Part shown: one piece after another, positions 28,413-37,747 of the stretch | Numbering within the stretch: position 1 is the first letter of the stretch | How the letters are laid out: each line of letters opens with the position of its first letter | Assembly (NCBI GenBank): GCA_004554585.1 | Contig: SFLH01000015.1 | Coordinates: forward strand, 1-64,000 | Reading direction: 5' to 3' | DNA from: Clostridiales bacterium | Lineage (GTDB): Bacteria > Bacillota > Clostridia > Oscillospirales > Oscillospiraceae | Length of the DNA: 64,000 bases | Program-made: the position numbers and the translations under genes | The notes under the pieces: model-generated | The model's input: the letters and a program-made list of their open reading frames with translations, nothing else | Database searches by the model: none | What the model was told of the DNA's origin: nothing

Positions 28413-30266
28413 ATGCACAAGTTTTTCCGACCCAAACACAACCGACAACTCCGGCGGCGGCTGGAGCGCCTGCTGGAGCGATATCAGGAGGAGAGCGTCA
28501 AGCACCCCCTGCGCGCCAGCCTGCCCTTTCTCTGCACGGCAGGGCTGGTGCTCACCGCGGCGGTGACCGCCACCTCCTGCACCTTCTGTTATCAAGTGGA
28601 GTCCCAAGGCCGCTCCCTGGCCTTTTTCCAGGATGAGACCATCTACGACACCGCCCTGACCCAGGCCCAGGACCGGGCCTCCAAGATCCTGCAGACCTCC
28701 TACAGCCTGGACCAGGACCTCTCCGTGAGCACCACCCTGGCCCCCAAGGACCAGGTGACCTCCCTGTCTGGGGTCACCAGCTCCCTGATGGAGATCATCC
28801 CCGAGCTGGAGCATGTCTACACCCTCACCGTGGACGGCACCCTCGTGGGGGCAGCGGCGGACTCGGAGGTCATCACCCAGGCCCTGAACCTGGTGAAGGA
28901 ACACTATACCACGGCGGAGACCCGCTCCCTGCACATCGACAGCCAGGTGGACATCCGCTATGAGTACCTCCCCTCCGGCGTGGGCCAGTCCACCGCCGAG
29001 GAGCTGGCCGAGGCTCTGCTGGCCGCCTCCCCCCGGACCTTCTCCTACACCGTCCAGGCCGGAGACACCATGGAAGCGGTCATCGAGCGCTTCGGCATGA
29101 CCGAGGAGCGCTTCCGGGAGCTCAACCCCGACCTCACCCTGGAGGCCGAGGCCCCGGTGGCCTCCAGCCCCATGGACGAATACCCCGAAGGGGAGGCGGC
29201 CGACGAGGCCGACCAGGAGACAGCCCAGGAGGAGACCGCCCAGGAGGAGACCGCCCAGGAGGAGACCGCCTCTGGCGAAGAAGCCGCCAAGACTCCCCAG
29301 GAGGGGGAGATCGACCTGGAAGCCCTGCTGGGCGACCAGCTGCGCACCCCCCTGCCCGAGGGCACCGAAATCACCATTGAGCAGAACTGCCCCCTGCTGG
29401 TGGTCTCCACCGTGGAGGAAATGGACCTGACCCGGGAGATCGCCCCCGCCCTGGAGACCCAGGAGGATGACTCCATGTACATCGGCCAGCAGCGGGTGAT
29501 CCAGGAGGGCCAGGCCGGCCAGGCAGAGGTCCTCTCCCGGGTGGTCAAGCGCTGCGGGGTGGCGGTGGCCAGCAACGACCTGAGCGCCGTGACCCTCTCC
29601 GAGCCCACTTCCCTCATCGTGGGCACCGGCACCAAGGAGCTGCCCGAGCTGCCCGACGGCTGCCTCTTCCTCTGGCCCGTCCAGGGGACCATCACCTCGG
29701 ACTTCGGCTACCGCTTCATTTTCGGCGAGACCAACTTCCACGGGGGCATCGACATCGCCGCCCCCATGGGCACCGCCATCAACGCCGGCGCCGACGGCAC
29801 CGTGATCTTTGCCGGGGAGAAGGGCACCTATGGCAACCTGGTCATCCTCTCCCACGAAAACGGCTTTTTGACCTATTACGCCCACTGCTCCAAGCTCTTG
29901 GTGGAGGTGGGGGACACGGTCACCCAGGGCCAGCCCATCGCGGCGGTGGGCTCCACCGGGCGGTCCACAGGGCCCCACTGCCACTTTGAGGTGCGCTATG
30001 AGAACGAGCGCATGGACCCCCTGTTCTATCTGCCCGGGGAGAACAACGCCCCCGCCCGCACCCAGGTAGACGAGGAGACGCCGGAGGAGGAGACCCCCGA
30101 CCAGGAGCAGCCCGTCCAGCCGCCGGCGGATGCCGGCCAGACCCAGACGCCGGAGACCCCCGCCCTGCCGGAGGAACCGGAGGACCCCCAGCCGGAGGAC
30201 CCCTCCCCGGAGGCAGGGGACACGCCCCCCGCCCAGGACACCCCGACGCAAGGCGTTTCGGAATAA
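28413..30266 (+). CDS. Membrane-anchored M23 peptidase with LysM and G5 domains
   Basis: A 617-residue cell-wall hydrolase. A basic cytoplasmic N-terminus (1-33) is followed by a membrane helix (about 35-55). LysM lies at about 208-242 (YTVQAGDTMEAVIERFGMT), an acidic repeat linker at 255-300, a G5 domain at about 315-406 and an M23 LytM domain at about 425-540. The zinc ligands are H443 and D447 (HGGIDIAAP) and H524 in HCHFEV; H491 also fits the active site. A Pro/Glu/Gln-rich tail (about 545-617) ends the protein. It probably cuts peptidoglycan cross-bridges outside the membrane. Confidence 0.92.
   Translation: MHKFFRPKHNRQLRRRLERLLERYQEESVKHPLRASLPFLCTAGLVLTAAVTATSCTFCYQVESQGRSLAFFQDETIYDTALTQAQDRASKILQTSYSLDQDLSVSTTLAPKDQVTSLSGVTSSLMEIIPELEHVYTLTVDGTLVGAAADSEVITQALNLVKEHYTTAETRSLHIDSQVDIRYEYLPSGVGQSTAEELAEALLAASPRTFSYTVQAGDTMEAVIERFGMTEERFRELNPDLTLEAEAPVASSPMDEYPEGEAADEADQETAQEETAQEETAQEETASGEEAAKTPQEGEIDLEALLGDQLRTPLPEGTEITIEQNCPLLVVSTVEEMDLTREIAPALETQEDDSMYIGQQRVIQEGQAGQAEVLSRVVKRCGVAVASNDLSAVTLSEPTSLIVGTGTKELPELPDGCLFLWPVQGTITSDFGYRFIFGETNFHGGIDIAAPMGTAINAGADGTVIFAGEKGTYGNLVILSHENGFLTYYAHCSKLLVEVGDTVTQGQPIAAVGSTGRSTGPHCHFEVRYENERMDPLFYLPGENNAPARTQVDEETPEEETPDQEQPVQPPADAGQTQTPETPALPEEPEDPQPEDPSPEAGDTPPAQDTPTQGVSE
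29223..29267 (+). repeat. 15-bp tandem repeat, three perfect copies
   Basis: GCCCAGGAGGAGACC is repeated three times and encodes AQEET repeats in the linker between the LysM and G5 domains of the M23 peptidase. In-frame repeats like this change copy number easily and would tune linker length. Confidence 0.95.
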
Positions 30267-30272
30267 CTGCAA

Positions 30273-30306
30273 AGGACCGAACCCCAGCGGGTTCGGTCCT
30301 CTTTTT
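30273..30306. terminator. Rho-independent terminator
   Basis: A perfect 12-bp stem AGGACCGAACCC / GGGTTCGGTCCT with a CAGC loop and CTTTTT after it. It lies between the converging M23 peptidase and spoIIP genes. Confidence 0.9.
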
Positions 30307-30313
30307 CCCCCGG

Positions 30314-31429
30314 CTATCCGGCGCAGTGCTCCAGCAGCACCTTGGCCGCCGACCGGGCGAAGAGCCGGGCCCCGGCCAGGGCCTCCTCCAAGGTGTTGCC
30401 GTGGCTGCCCACCTCCACCAGCAGGGAGCCCTTGGTCAGCTGCTGGTTGAAGCGGGCGGTGCGCAGGGTGATGGGCCGGGCCAGGCCGGGCCAGAGGGAG
30501 TTCATCTGCTGCTGGATCTCCATGGCCAGGGCCAGGTGCTCCGTCCAGTCGGGGAAGGTAGCGCCGGCGTCGTCGGTGCCCACCAGGAGCATCACCTGGG
30601 CGGTCTTCACCCCGTCGATCTGCAGCACCGGCTTGTAGATGGTGCCGTCGCTGTCTACCAGGGCGTCCCGGTGGACGTCCAGGACCATCTGGATGGTGGG
30701 GTACTGGGCCAGATAGGCCTCGATCCCCGCCCGGGCGTTGGTGTAGGCGTCGTTGTAGGAGGGGTAGTCGTAGATCTCCCGGTCGTGGATCACGTTCAGG
30801 CCCATCTCCTCAAAGATGCGGGCGATCTCGTCCCCCACCCGGATCATGTTGTAATTGGTGTCGGTGGTCCGGGCCACACCGGTCTCGGTGTAGGGCTCGG
30901 TGCCGTCCCGGGCATAGGACTCGGTGCCGTGGGTGTGCATGATGAGCACCTGGGGCCCGGCCTCAGCTGACTGAAAGGCCAGGGAGGTCCCCGCCTGGGC
31001 CACGGCGTCCAGGTCCACGGTCTTTTCCGTGCGGTTGAACAGGGAGATTCCCTGGGCGTTGAGATACCCCGTGCCGCCGCCGGAGATGGTCTTCTCCTGG
31101 ATCTTGTCCGGGGTCACCGCCTCCAGCTCGGGCTCGGCCTCCGCTTCGGCCGGCGCGCCGTCCTCCCCCTGGGGGGTGTCGGTGGCCGCGGCGGCCCACT
31201 GGCTGAGCATGGCCGAGTCCCCCAGCAGCAGCCGCTGGAGGAAGGGCAGGGGCCCGTCCTCCGCCTGAAGCTGGGCGGCGGGCACCGTCCAGCTGCCCGC
31301 CAGCCACGCCAGGGGCTGGGGCAGACCGGCAGTCCCCGCCGCCATGGCCAGCCCGCCCACCGCCAGCAGGCAGGCCAGTCCCCGGCGCAGGAAGCGGCGC
31401 AGCCGCCCTGCCCCCTTTCTTGTTTTCAT
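30314..31429 (-). CDS. spoIIP: Stage II sporulation protein P (SpoIIP-type amidase/endopeptidase)
   Basis: A 371-residue peptidoglycan hydrolase of forespore engulfment. A basic N-terminus and signal-anchor helix (about 17-37) are followed by a low-complexity Ala/Glu region (80-105). The SpoIIP domain starts near 115, with the catalytic/zinc motif HTHGTESY (H165, H167, E170) and later VLDVHRDALVD and VEVGSHGNTLEEA. Start 31429 has AGGAGGG nine bases upstream; an ATG two codons earlier is too close to that ribosome site. Indicates an endospore former. Confidence 0.92.
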   Translation of the reverse strand: MKTRKGAGRLRRFLRRGLACLLAVGGLAMAAGTAGLPQPLAWLAGSWTVPAAQLQAEDGPLPFLQRLLLGDSAMLSQWAAAATDTPQGEDGAPAEAEAEPELEAVTPDKIQEKTISGGGTGYLNAQGISLFNRTEKTVDLDAVAQAGTSLAFQSAEAGPQVLIMHTHGTESYARDGTEPYTETGVARTTDTNYNMIRVGDEIARIFEEMGLNVIHDREIYDYPSYNDAYTNARAGIEAYLAQYPTIQMVLDVHRDALVDSDGTIYKPVLQIDGVKTAQVMLLVGTDDAGATFPDWTEHLALAMEIQQQMNSLWPGLARPITLRTARFNQQLTKGSLLVEVGSHGNTLEEALAGARLFARSAAKVLLEHCAG

Positions 31430-31517
31430 TGGCATCACCCTCCTGTATGCCACCAGCTTATGCGGCATAGACTGGAGGTTAGAACCTGTCCATCCACCGG
31501 AAAAGGAGGCGAGCACC

Positions 31518-32369
31518 ATGAAAAAGCTCTGGAACTCTCCCCCGGCCCTCTTCCTGCGGGAGGGTCTCATGCTCTACTTCAGCCGCCGGGTGCCCCAGGC
31601 GGCGGCGGGCCTTGCCTATTTCGTGCTGCTGACGGTCTTTCCCATGCTCATCTGCATCTCCTACATCTTGGGCCTGGTGAACATCGACGTGGTGACCATG
31701 GTTACCCAGCTGCAGAACATCCTCCCCGAGGCCGCCCTGGACGTGCTGTCCAGCTACCTGCGCTACATCTCCTTCCACCAGACCCCCGGCCTGTTCCTGG
31801 CGGGGCTGGTAGGGTGTTGGTTCTCCGCCGCCGCCGCCTTCCGCACCATCACCCAGGTGATCGTGGACATGTACGAGACCGTCTCCCGCTCCATGGTAAA
31901 GGGCATGGTGGTGAGCATCCTGCTCCCCTTTGCCCTGCTGATCACCGTGGACCTGTCGGTGATGGTGGTGGTCACCGGCCAGCGGACCCTGGAGACCATC
32001 ACCCAGCGCATCCCCTTCCTGGACGGGGTGGCGGGGGTGTGGGCCTGGACCCGGTATGTGCTGCTCTTCTGCATGTTCTTCCTATTCATCCTGGCGGTGC
32101 TCAACCTGGCCGCCCCCTTCGGCACCCCCCGGCTGCCGGTGCTGGTGAGCAGCCTGGTCTCGGCCCTGGCCCTGGTGGTGGCCTCGGCCATCTTCTCCTG
32201 GTTCATCAGCCTCTCCTCCCGGCTGTCCCTGGTCTACGGGTCCCTGGTCTCTTTGATCATCCTGCTGCTCTGGCTCTACCTGTGCGGCCAGATCCTCTTC
32301 ATCGGCATCGTCTTCACCAGCGTGTGGTACAAAAACTGGCGGCGCAGCCGGGAAGGGCGCGGGGAGTAA
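31518..32369 (+). CDS. YihY/BrkB-family membrane protein
   Basis: A 283-residue protein with about six membrane segments and the YihY/BrkB pattern: QAAAGLAYFVLLTVFPMLICI near the start, the central SAAAAFRTITQVI and the late YGSLVSLIILLLWLYLCGQILFIG (shown in outline). Function in bacteria is unsettled; it has been called ribonuclease BN by error. Start 31518 follows AAAAGGAGGC; upstream in-frame codons overlap the divergent spoIIP gene. Confidence 0.88.
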   Translation: MKKLWNSPPALFLREGLMLYFSRRVPQAAAGLAYFVLLTVFPMLICISYILGLVNIDVVTMVTQLQNILPEAALDVLSSYLRYISFHQTPGLFLAGLVGCWFSAAAAFRTITQVIVDMYETVSRSMVKGMVVSILLPFALLITVDLSVMVVVTGQRTLETITQRIPFLDGVAGVWAWTRYVLLFCMFFLFILAVLNLAAPFGTPRLPVLVSSLVSALALVVASAIFSWFISLSSRLSLVYGSLVSLIILLLWLYLCGQILFIGIVFTSVWYKNWRRSREGRGE

Positions 32370-32373
32370 AGTC

Positions 32374-32402
32374 TTGTCACTGCCAAGGCTTTGTGCTATA
32401 AT
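32374..32402 (+). promoter_or_regulatory. Sigma-A promoter of the gdpP-ftsH gene cluster
   Basis: TTGTCA, 17 bases, then TATAAT, 78 bases upstream of gdpP. It is the only good promoter that I see before the gdpP-rplI-dnaB-tilS-hpt-ftsH run, whose gaps are short. Confidence 0.85.
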
Positions 32403-32479
32403 ATATTATTACTTTAGCATCGCCCTGGGCGTGCGATTTGGAATCATGGGGCGGGCACTGCCCGCCCGGAGGGATGCCT

Positions 32480-34480
32480 ATGCGTCAGCAAACCTTTCAG
32501 AAAGCCCTGTCCCGGATGACAGAGACGGGCTTTCGGCTGTTTTTCGTGGCCTGCCTGCTCTTTGCCGGTCTGACTGCCCTGTACAACCTTTGGCTGTGTC
32601 TGGCGGAACTGGTCCTCATTTTGATCCTGTACGTCTACTTCCAGACGGGGATCAGCCGCCGGCGAAAAGAGGTCATGGCCTATCTGGACCACATGACCAG
32701 CGGGGTGGACGTGGCCTCCCGGCGGACCATGATCTCCTCCCCCCTGCCCATTGTCATCTTCCGGCCGGACACCGACGACATCATCTGGAGCAACGACCGC
32801 TTCCTCCACCTGACCGGCGACCCGGACCACCTCTTCGAGACCAAGCTCTCGGCCCTGGTGCCCGCCTTTCAGTCCCAGTGGCTGCTGGACGGGGACACCC
32901 TCAGCCCGGAGCCGGTGCCCGTGGGGGACCGGCTGTACCTGGTCTTCGGCAACCTGGTGTGCACCGGGGGGGAGGACGAGTTTCTGGCCACCACCTACTG
33001 GGTGGACGTGACCGGCTACGCCCTGGCGGCGGAGCGGTATGACGACACCCGGACCGTGGTGGGCATCGTCCAGGTGGACAACTACGAGGACCTGGGCCGG
33101 GGCCTGGACGAGGGCGAGCGCTCCACCATCCGGGCGGAGATCAACCGCCGGCTGGACGACTGGATGGAGCCCGCCCAGGGGATGATTTGCCGCTATGACC
33201 GGGATCACTACCTGCTGGTGGTGGAGGCCAAGCAGTTCCAGGTCTTCTGCCGGCGGAAGTTCGCCATCCTCGACGAGATCCGCCAGGTGCAAAGCCCCAA
33301 CGGGGTGGCCGCCACCCTGTCCATCGGCTTCGGCCGCAGCGGGGACTCCCCCCGCCAGCTGTACCAGTTTGCCTCCCTGGCCCTGGACATGGCCCTGAGC
33401 CGGGGCGGCGACCAGGTGGTGGTGAGGGACGGCCCGGAGTTTGCCTTCTACGGCGGCCGGTCCAAGGAGACCGAGCGCCGCACCAAGGTGAAAAGCCGGG
33501 TGGTGGCCTCCGCCTTCTCCGAGCTGCTGGCCAGCACCGACCAGGTGATCGTCATGGGCCACAAGTACCCCGACCTGGACGTGCTGGGCGCCGTGGCCGG
33601 CGTGTGCGCCATCGCCCGGAAAAAGAACGTGTCCATCCGGGCCGTGCGGGCCCCCTCCCCCTACCCGGCGGAGGAACAGACCCGCCAGCTGGCCGAGCTG
33701 CCCGAGTACCAGGGGATCTTCGTCTCTCCCGACGAGGCCGTCCACCTGGCCGGCCCCAACACCATCGTGGTGGTGGTGGACACCAACCGGCCGGAGCAGA
33801 CCCAGGTGCCCCACCTGCTCACCTCCGGGGCCCGGGTTGTGGTCATCGACCACCACCGCCGGGCGGCCTCCTACATCGAAAAGCCCGCCTTGAGCTTCCA
33901 CGACCCCTACGCCTCCTCCGCCAGCGAGCTGGTGGCCGAGCTGGTCCAGTACATCCTGGACAACGGCGACCTGAAGCGGCCGGAGGCCGAGGCCATGCTG
34001 GCGGGCATCGTGCTGGACACCAAGGGCTTTACCATGCGCACCGGCAGCCGCACCTTTGAGACCGCCGCCTTCCTGCGCAAGGCCGGGGCGGACACCGCCC
34101 ACGTACACAAGTTCTTCCAGAACGACCTGCGGGACACGGTGACCAAATTCCACATCATCCAGGGCGCCAGCACCTACCACAGCACCATGGCCATCGCCCT
34201 GACCGACCGGCCCGTGGGCCGGGCCATCGCCGGCCAGGCCGCCGACGAGCTGCTCAACATCGCCGGGGTGGAGGCCTCCTTCGTCCTCTTCCCCGAGGCC
34301 GGCCAGGCCTACCTCTCCGCCCGGTCCAGCAACGCCGTCAACGTCCAGGTCATCAGCGAGATGCTCGGCGGGGGCGGCAACGCCGCCACGGCGGGGGCCC
34401 AGTTCCCGGGCAAAACCCCCGCGGAGGTTCTGCCCGCCCTGAAACAGGCCATCGACGAATATTTTGACGACGAAATCTGA
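32480..34480 (+). CDS. gdpP: Cyclic-di-AMP phosphodiesterase GdpP
   Basis: A 666-residue enzyme that degrades c-di-AMP. Two membrane helices lie near 17-55. A PAS-like region and a degenerate GGDEF domain follow (FGRSGDSPRQLYQFASLALDMALSRGGDQ in outline, not a canonical GGDEF). DHH motifs are GHKYPDLDVLGAV, VVVDTNRPEQ and VVIDHHRR, and DHHA1 has a Gly-rich GGGGNAATAGAQF. ATG 32480 has GGAGGG six bases upstream; another ATG sits directly against that site and is less likely. The order gdpP-rplI-dnaB is conserved in Firmicutes. Confidence 0.95.
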   Translation: MRQQTFQKALSRMTETGFRLFFVACLLFAGLTALYNLWLCLAELVLILILYVYFQTGISRRRKEVMAYLDHMTSGVDVASRRTMISSPLPIVIFRPDTDDIIWSNDRFLHLTGDPDHLFETKLSALVPAFQSQWLLDGDTLSPEPVPVGDRLYLVFGNLVCTGGEDEFLATTYWVDVTGYALAAERYDDTRTVVGIVQVDNYEDLGRGLDEGERSTIRAEINRRLDDWMEPAQGMICRYDRDHYLLVVEAKQFQVFCRRKFAILDEIRQVQSPNGVAATLSIGFGRSGDSPRQLYQFASLALDMALSRGGDQVVVRDGPEFAFYGGRSKETERRTKVKSRVVASAFSELLASTDQVIVMGHKYPDLDVLGAVAGVCAIARKKNVSIRAVRAPSPYPAEEQTRQLAELPEYQGIFVSPDEAVHLAGPNTIVVVVDTNRPEQTQVPHLLTSGARVVVIDHHRRAASYIEKPALSFHDPYASSASELVAELVQYILDNGDLKRPEAEAMLAGIVLDTKGFTMRTGSRTFETAAFLRKAGADTAHVHKFFQNDLRDTVTKFHIIQGASTYHSTMAIALTDRPVGRAIAGQAADELLNIAGVEASFVLFPEAGQAYLSARSSNAVNVQVISEMLGGGGNAATAGAQFPGKTPAEVLPALKQAIDEYFDDEI

Positions 34481-34533
34481 CAACACGCCCCCCTCTGGGG
34501 TGGCCTACTTGAACAACATTGGAGGTATAACCC

Positions 34534-34983
34534 ATGAAAGTGATCTTACAGCAGGACGTGAAAGGCCAGGGCAAGCGGGGCCAGCTGGTGAACGTCTCCG
34601 ACGGCTACGCCCGCAACTTCCTCTTCCCCAAAAACCTGGCCGTGCCCGCCACCGCCGACAACATGAACAAGATGATCATGCAGGACAAGGCCAAGAAGGC
34701 CCAGATGGCCGCGGAAAAGGCCGAGGCCCAGGCCGTAGCGGAAAAGCTCAAGGAGATCGTGGTGAAGATCCCCGCCAAGGCGGGCACCGGCGGCCGCCTG
34801 TTCGGCGCCGTGACCAGCAAGGAGATCTCCGAGGCCCTCCAGGCCCAGTTCGGCCTGGCCGTGGCCAAGAGCAAGATCGTCCAGGAGGAGCCCATCAAGA
34901 GCTTCGGCACCTATCAGCTCAAGTGCAAGCTGGGCTACGAGATCGTGGGCCTGCTCAACGTGGTGGTCACCGAGGAGGGCTGA
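34534..34983 (+). CDS. rplI: 50S ribosomal protein L9
   Basis: A 149-residue protein with the L9 signature KGQGKRGQLVNVSDGYARNF at the N-terminus, a Lys/Ala-rich connecting helix (about 45-75) and the C-terminal rRNA-binding domain (GTGGRLFGAVTSKEI). Length is normal. It follows gdpP by 53 bases, with TTGGAGG before the start. Confidence 0.97.
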   Translation: MKVILQQDVKGQGKRGQLVNVSDGYARNFLFPKNLAVPATADNMNKMIMQDKAKKAQMAAEKAEAQAVAEKLKEIVVKIPAKAGTGGRLFGAVTSKEISEALQAQFGLAVAKSKIVQEEPIKSFGTYQLKCKLGYEIVGLLNVVVTEEG

Positions 34984-35042
34984 CCCCGCCCGCCCGCTCT
35001 CGCGGGCACTGACTCTGTTTGCCTGTCAAAGGTGGTGTGTCC

Positions 35043-36347
35043 ATGGACGAGTCCCTATTGCTTCGCCAGATCCCCCACAGCGTGGAGGCCGAACAGGCCG
35101 TCCTGGGGGCCATGCTCATCGATTCCCGGTGCATCCCCGAGGTGGTGGAAGCCCTCACCCCGGCGGACTTCTACCTGAAGACCAACCGGCAGATCTATGA
35201 GACCATCTATACCATGTTCAGCTTTTCGGCCTCCATCGACCCGGTGACGGTGCTGGACCAGATGAAGCAGGCGGGGGTGTACGACGAGAACACCTCCCGC
35301 AGCTACCTGCTCCAGCTCATGGAGATCACCCCCACCGCCGCCAACGTCAAGGAGTACGTGCGCATCGTCAAGGACAAGTCCCTGCTGCGGCGGATCGCCG
35401 ACACCGCCGGCGACCTGACCAAGCTGGTCCAGGAGGGGGGCGAGACCGCCCAGGCGGTGCTGGACTTGGCCGAACAGCGCATCTACGCCATCCGCCAGGG
35501 CCGCAGTGCCCAGGGGCTCGAGCCCCTATCCAAGATCCTGGTGGATGTCTTTGAGCGCCTGCAGGAGCTCTCCCTGGCCGGCAGCGACGTGCCGGGCATG
35601 GCCACGGGCTTTGCCGACCTGGACCGGACCCTGACGGGGCTTCACGGCTCGGAGCTCATCCTCCTGGCCGCCCGGCCGGGCATGGGCAAGACCTCCTTCG
35701 CCCTGAACGTGCTGCTGCACGCGGGCAAATTCTCCGGCAAGAGCGTGGTCTTTTTCTCCCTGGAGATGAGCCGGGAACAGCTGGCCACGCGGCTGATCTC
35801 CAGTGAGGCCTTTCTGGACAACAAAAAGCTCATGACCGGCAAGCTCTCCGCCGACGACTGGGACAAGGTGACCCTGGCCGCCGCCGCCCTGGCCCACACC
35901 AAAATTTACATCGACGACAACCCCTCCCTGTCCGTGGCCGACATGAACGCCAAGTGCCGGCGGGTGGAAAATTTGGGGATGGTGGTCATTGACTATCTGC
36001 AGCTGATGCAGTCCTCTGGCAGTTCCACCCGCTACGCCGGGGAGAACCGCCAGCAGGTGGTGGCCGACATCAGCCGGGCCCTGAAAATCATGGCCAAGGA
36101 GCTCCACGTGCCCGTTTTGTGCCTGTCCCAGCTCTCCCGCGCCAACGAGAGCCGCTCGGACAAACGCCCCATGCTCTCGGACCTGCGAGAGTCCGGGGCC
36201 ATTGAGCAGGACGCGGACGTGGTCATGTTCCTGTATCGAGACGGCCGAGTGCATCATTGCCAAGAACCGCCGGGGGGAAACCACCACCATCCCCCTGCAG
36301 TGGCTGCCGGAGTTCACTGCCTTCTCCTCTGTGGAACGGAATTATGA
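35043..36347 (+). pseudogene. dnaB: Replicative DNA helicase DnaB with C-terminal deletion/frameshift
   Basis: The first 399 or so residues are normal DnaB: the N-terminal collar (PHSVEAEQAVLGAML), Walker A ARPGMGKTS, Walker B VVIDYLQLM and DLRESGAIEQDADVVMFLYR. After FLYR (codon ending 36239) the frame runs into unrelated residues and stops at 36347. In the next frame, from 36241, the expected end reappears: TAECIIAKNRRGETTTIPLQ and onward to TGA at 36358-36360, just overlapping tilS. The family's usual dozen residues between FLYR and this part are missing, so a deletion of about 38 nt (length 2 modulo 3) has removed them and shifted the frame. The lost part carries the K-x-R arginine finger (AKNR). 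As read, the protein should not work. Confidence 0.85.
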
Positions 36348-37747
36348 AGAACCAGATTGATCTTGTCGCCCAAGGGGCGGCGTTTGCCGACAACTATCAT
36401 ATGCTGCCCGAACCGGGCGGCTGCGTGCTGTGCGCCCTGTCCGGGGGCGCCGACTCCATGGCCCTGCTGACGGTGCTGGAGCGACTGGCCAAAGAGCGGG
36501 AGTTCACCCTCCACGCCGCCCACTTCAACCACCAGCTGCGGGGGGAGGAGTCCCAGCGGGACGAGGCCTTCGTCACCGACTGGTGCCAGAAGCGGGGCAT
36601 CCCCCTGGTCATTGGCCGGGGCGACGTGGCCCAGCAGGCCGAGGAAGAGGGCAAGGGCGTGGAAGAGACCGCCCGGGCCATGCGCTACGGCTTTCTCACC
36701 GAGGCCGCCCGGGAGCTGGAGGCCGACAGGATCGCCACGGCCCACAACGCCGACGACAACGCCGAGACTGTCCTGCTCCACCTGGCCCGGGGCACCGGCC
36801 TGGACGGGCTGACGGGGATTCCCCCGGTGCGGGGCCTGCTGATCCGGCCCCTGCTGGCCACCACCCGGGCCGACATCGAGGCCTGGCTGGAGGCCGAGGG
36901 CATCCCCCACGTGGAGGACAGCTCCAACCAAAACGACGCCTACGCCCGTAACCGGCTGCGCCGGGAGGTGATGCCGGTGATGCGGGAGCTCAACCCCGCC
37001 TTCGTCACCACCCTCACCGCCAACCTGGTCCATCTGCGCCAGGACCGGGACCTGCTGCACAACCTGGCAGAAAAGGCCACCAAGTATGCCCAGGTGGCCG
37101 ACGGGCGGGTGACCATCCCCGCCCGGGTGCTGGTGGGCCTGGCCCGGCCGGTGGCGGTGCGGGCAATCAAGCAGCTACTGGCCAAGGTGGAGCGCTTTGA
37201 GATCTCCTCGGTCCACATCGACCAGATCCTGGCCCTGGCCGCCGGCACCTCCCCCTCGGCCACCATCCGCCTGCCCGACGGGCTGTTTGCCTGGCGGGAA
37301 TACGAAAACCTGGTCCTGTGCCCCTCGGAGTCCATGCCCTCTGGCTTCTCCCTGCGGCTGCTCACCGGCCCGGGGGTCTTCGCCCTGGACAACGGCTGGG
37401 CCATCGAGATTCAGGAGACGGTCTGCCCCGATCCCCCCGCCCAGGAGGAATATGAGTGGCACATCGACCGCCAGACGGTGACCTTCCCCCTGGTGCTGCG
37501 GGCCCGCCAGCCGGGAGACCAGCTGCGCCTGCCCGGCCGCCGGGCAAAAACCCTGAAGAAATGGTACATCGACGAAAAGATCCCCCGCCAAAAGCGGGAG
37601 CACCTGCCGGTGCTGGCCGACGAATCCGGCCTGCTGGCGGCGGCGGGGCTGGGGCCCAACTACCCCCGGGTGGCTCAGCCCGGGCACCCCGCCCTGTACA
37701 TTCGTCTCATCCCGAAAAGAAAGCCAGAGGAAAGGAACGAGCCATGA
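36344..37747 (+). CDS. tilS: tRNA(Ile)-lysidine synthase TilS
   Basis: A 467-residue enzyme that converts C34 to lysidine in tRNA-Ile(CAU) so that it reads AUA. The ATP-pyrophosphatase P-loop is SGGADSMAL (about 26-34), followed by HFNHQLRGEESQRDE and THNADDNAETVLL-like AHNADDNAETVLLHLARG. The C-terminal TilS domain reads LRARQPGDQLRLPGRRAKTLKKWYIDEKIPRQ in outline. ATG 36344 is inside the true dnaB end. The hpt start overlaps its stop (ATGA). Confidence 0.95.
   Translation: MKNQIDLVAQGAAFADNYHMLPEPGGCVLCALSGGADSMALLTVLERLAKEREFTLHAAHFNHQLRGEESQRDEAFVTDWCQKRGIPLVIGRGDVAQQAEEEGKGVEETARAMRYGFLTEAARELEADRIATAHNADDNAETVLLHLARGTGLDGLTGIPPVRGLLIRPLLATTRADIEAWLEAEGIPHVEDSSNQNDAYARNRLRREVMPVMRELNPAFVTTLTANLVHLRQDRDLLHNLAEKATKYAQVADGRVTIPARVLVGLARPVAVRAIKQLLAKVERFEISSVHIDQILALAAGTSPSATIRLPDGLFAWREYENLVLCPSESMPSGFSLRLLTGPGVFALDNGWAIEIQETVCPDPPAQEEYEWHIDRQTVTFPLVLRARQPGDQLRLPGRRAKTLKKWYIDEKIPRQKREHLPVLADESGLLAAAGLGPNYPRVAQPGHPALYIRLIPKRKPEERNEP

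Noticed and set aside
29223..29267. CRISPR-like short repeats
   Set aside because: Perfect tandem copies without spacers, in frame within a coding sequence.
27558..30272. 904-residue antisense ORF opposite pgeF and the M23 peptidase, and many similar long minus/plus shadow ORFs
   Set aside because: They lie exactly opposite strong genes, have Gly/His/Val/Gln-rich composition typical of the complement of GC-rich codons, and lack ribosome sites and domains.
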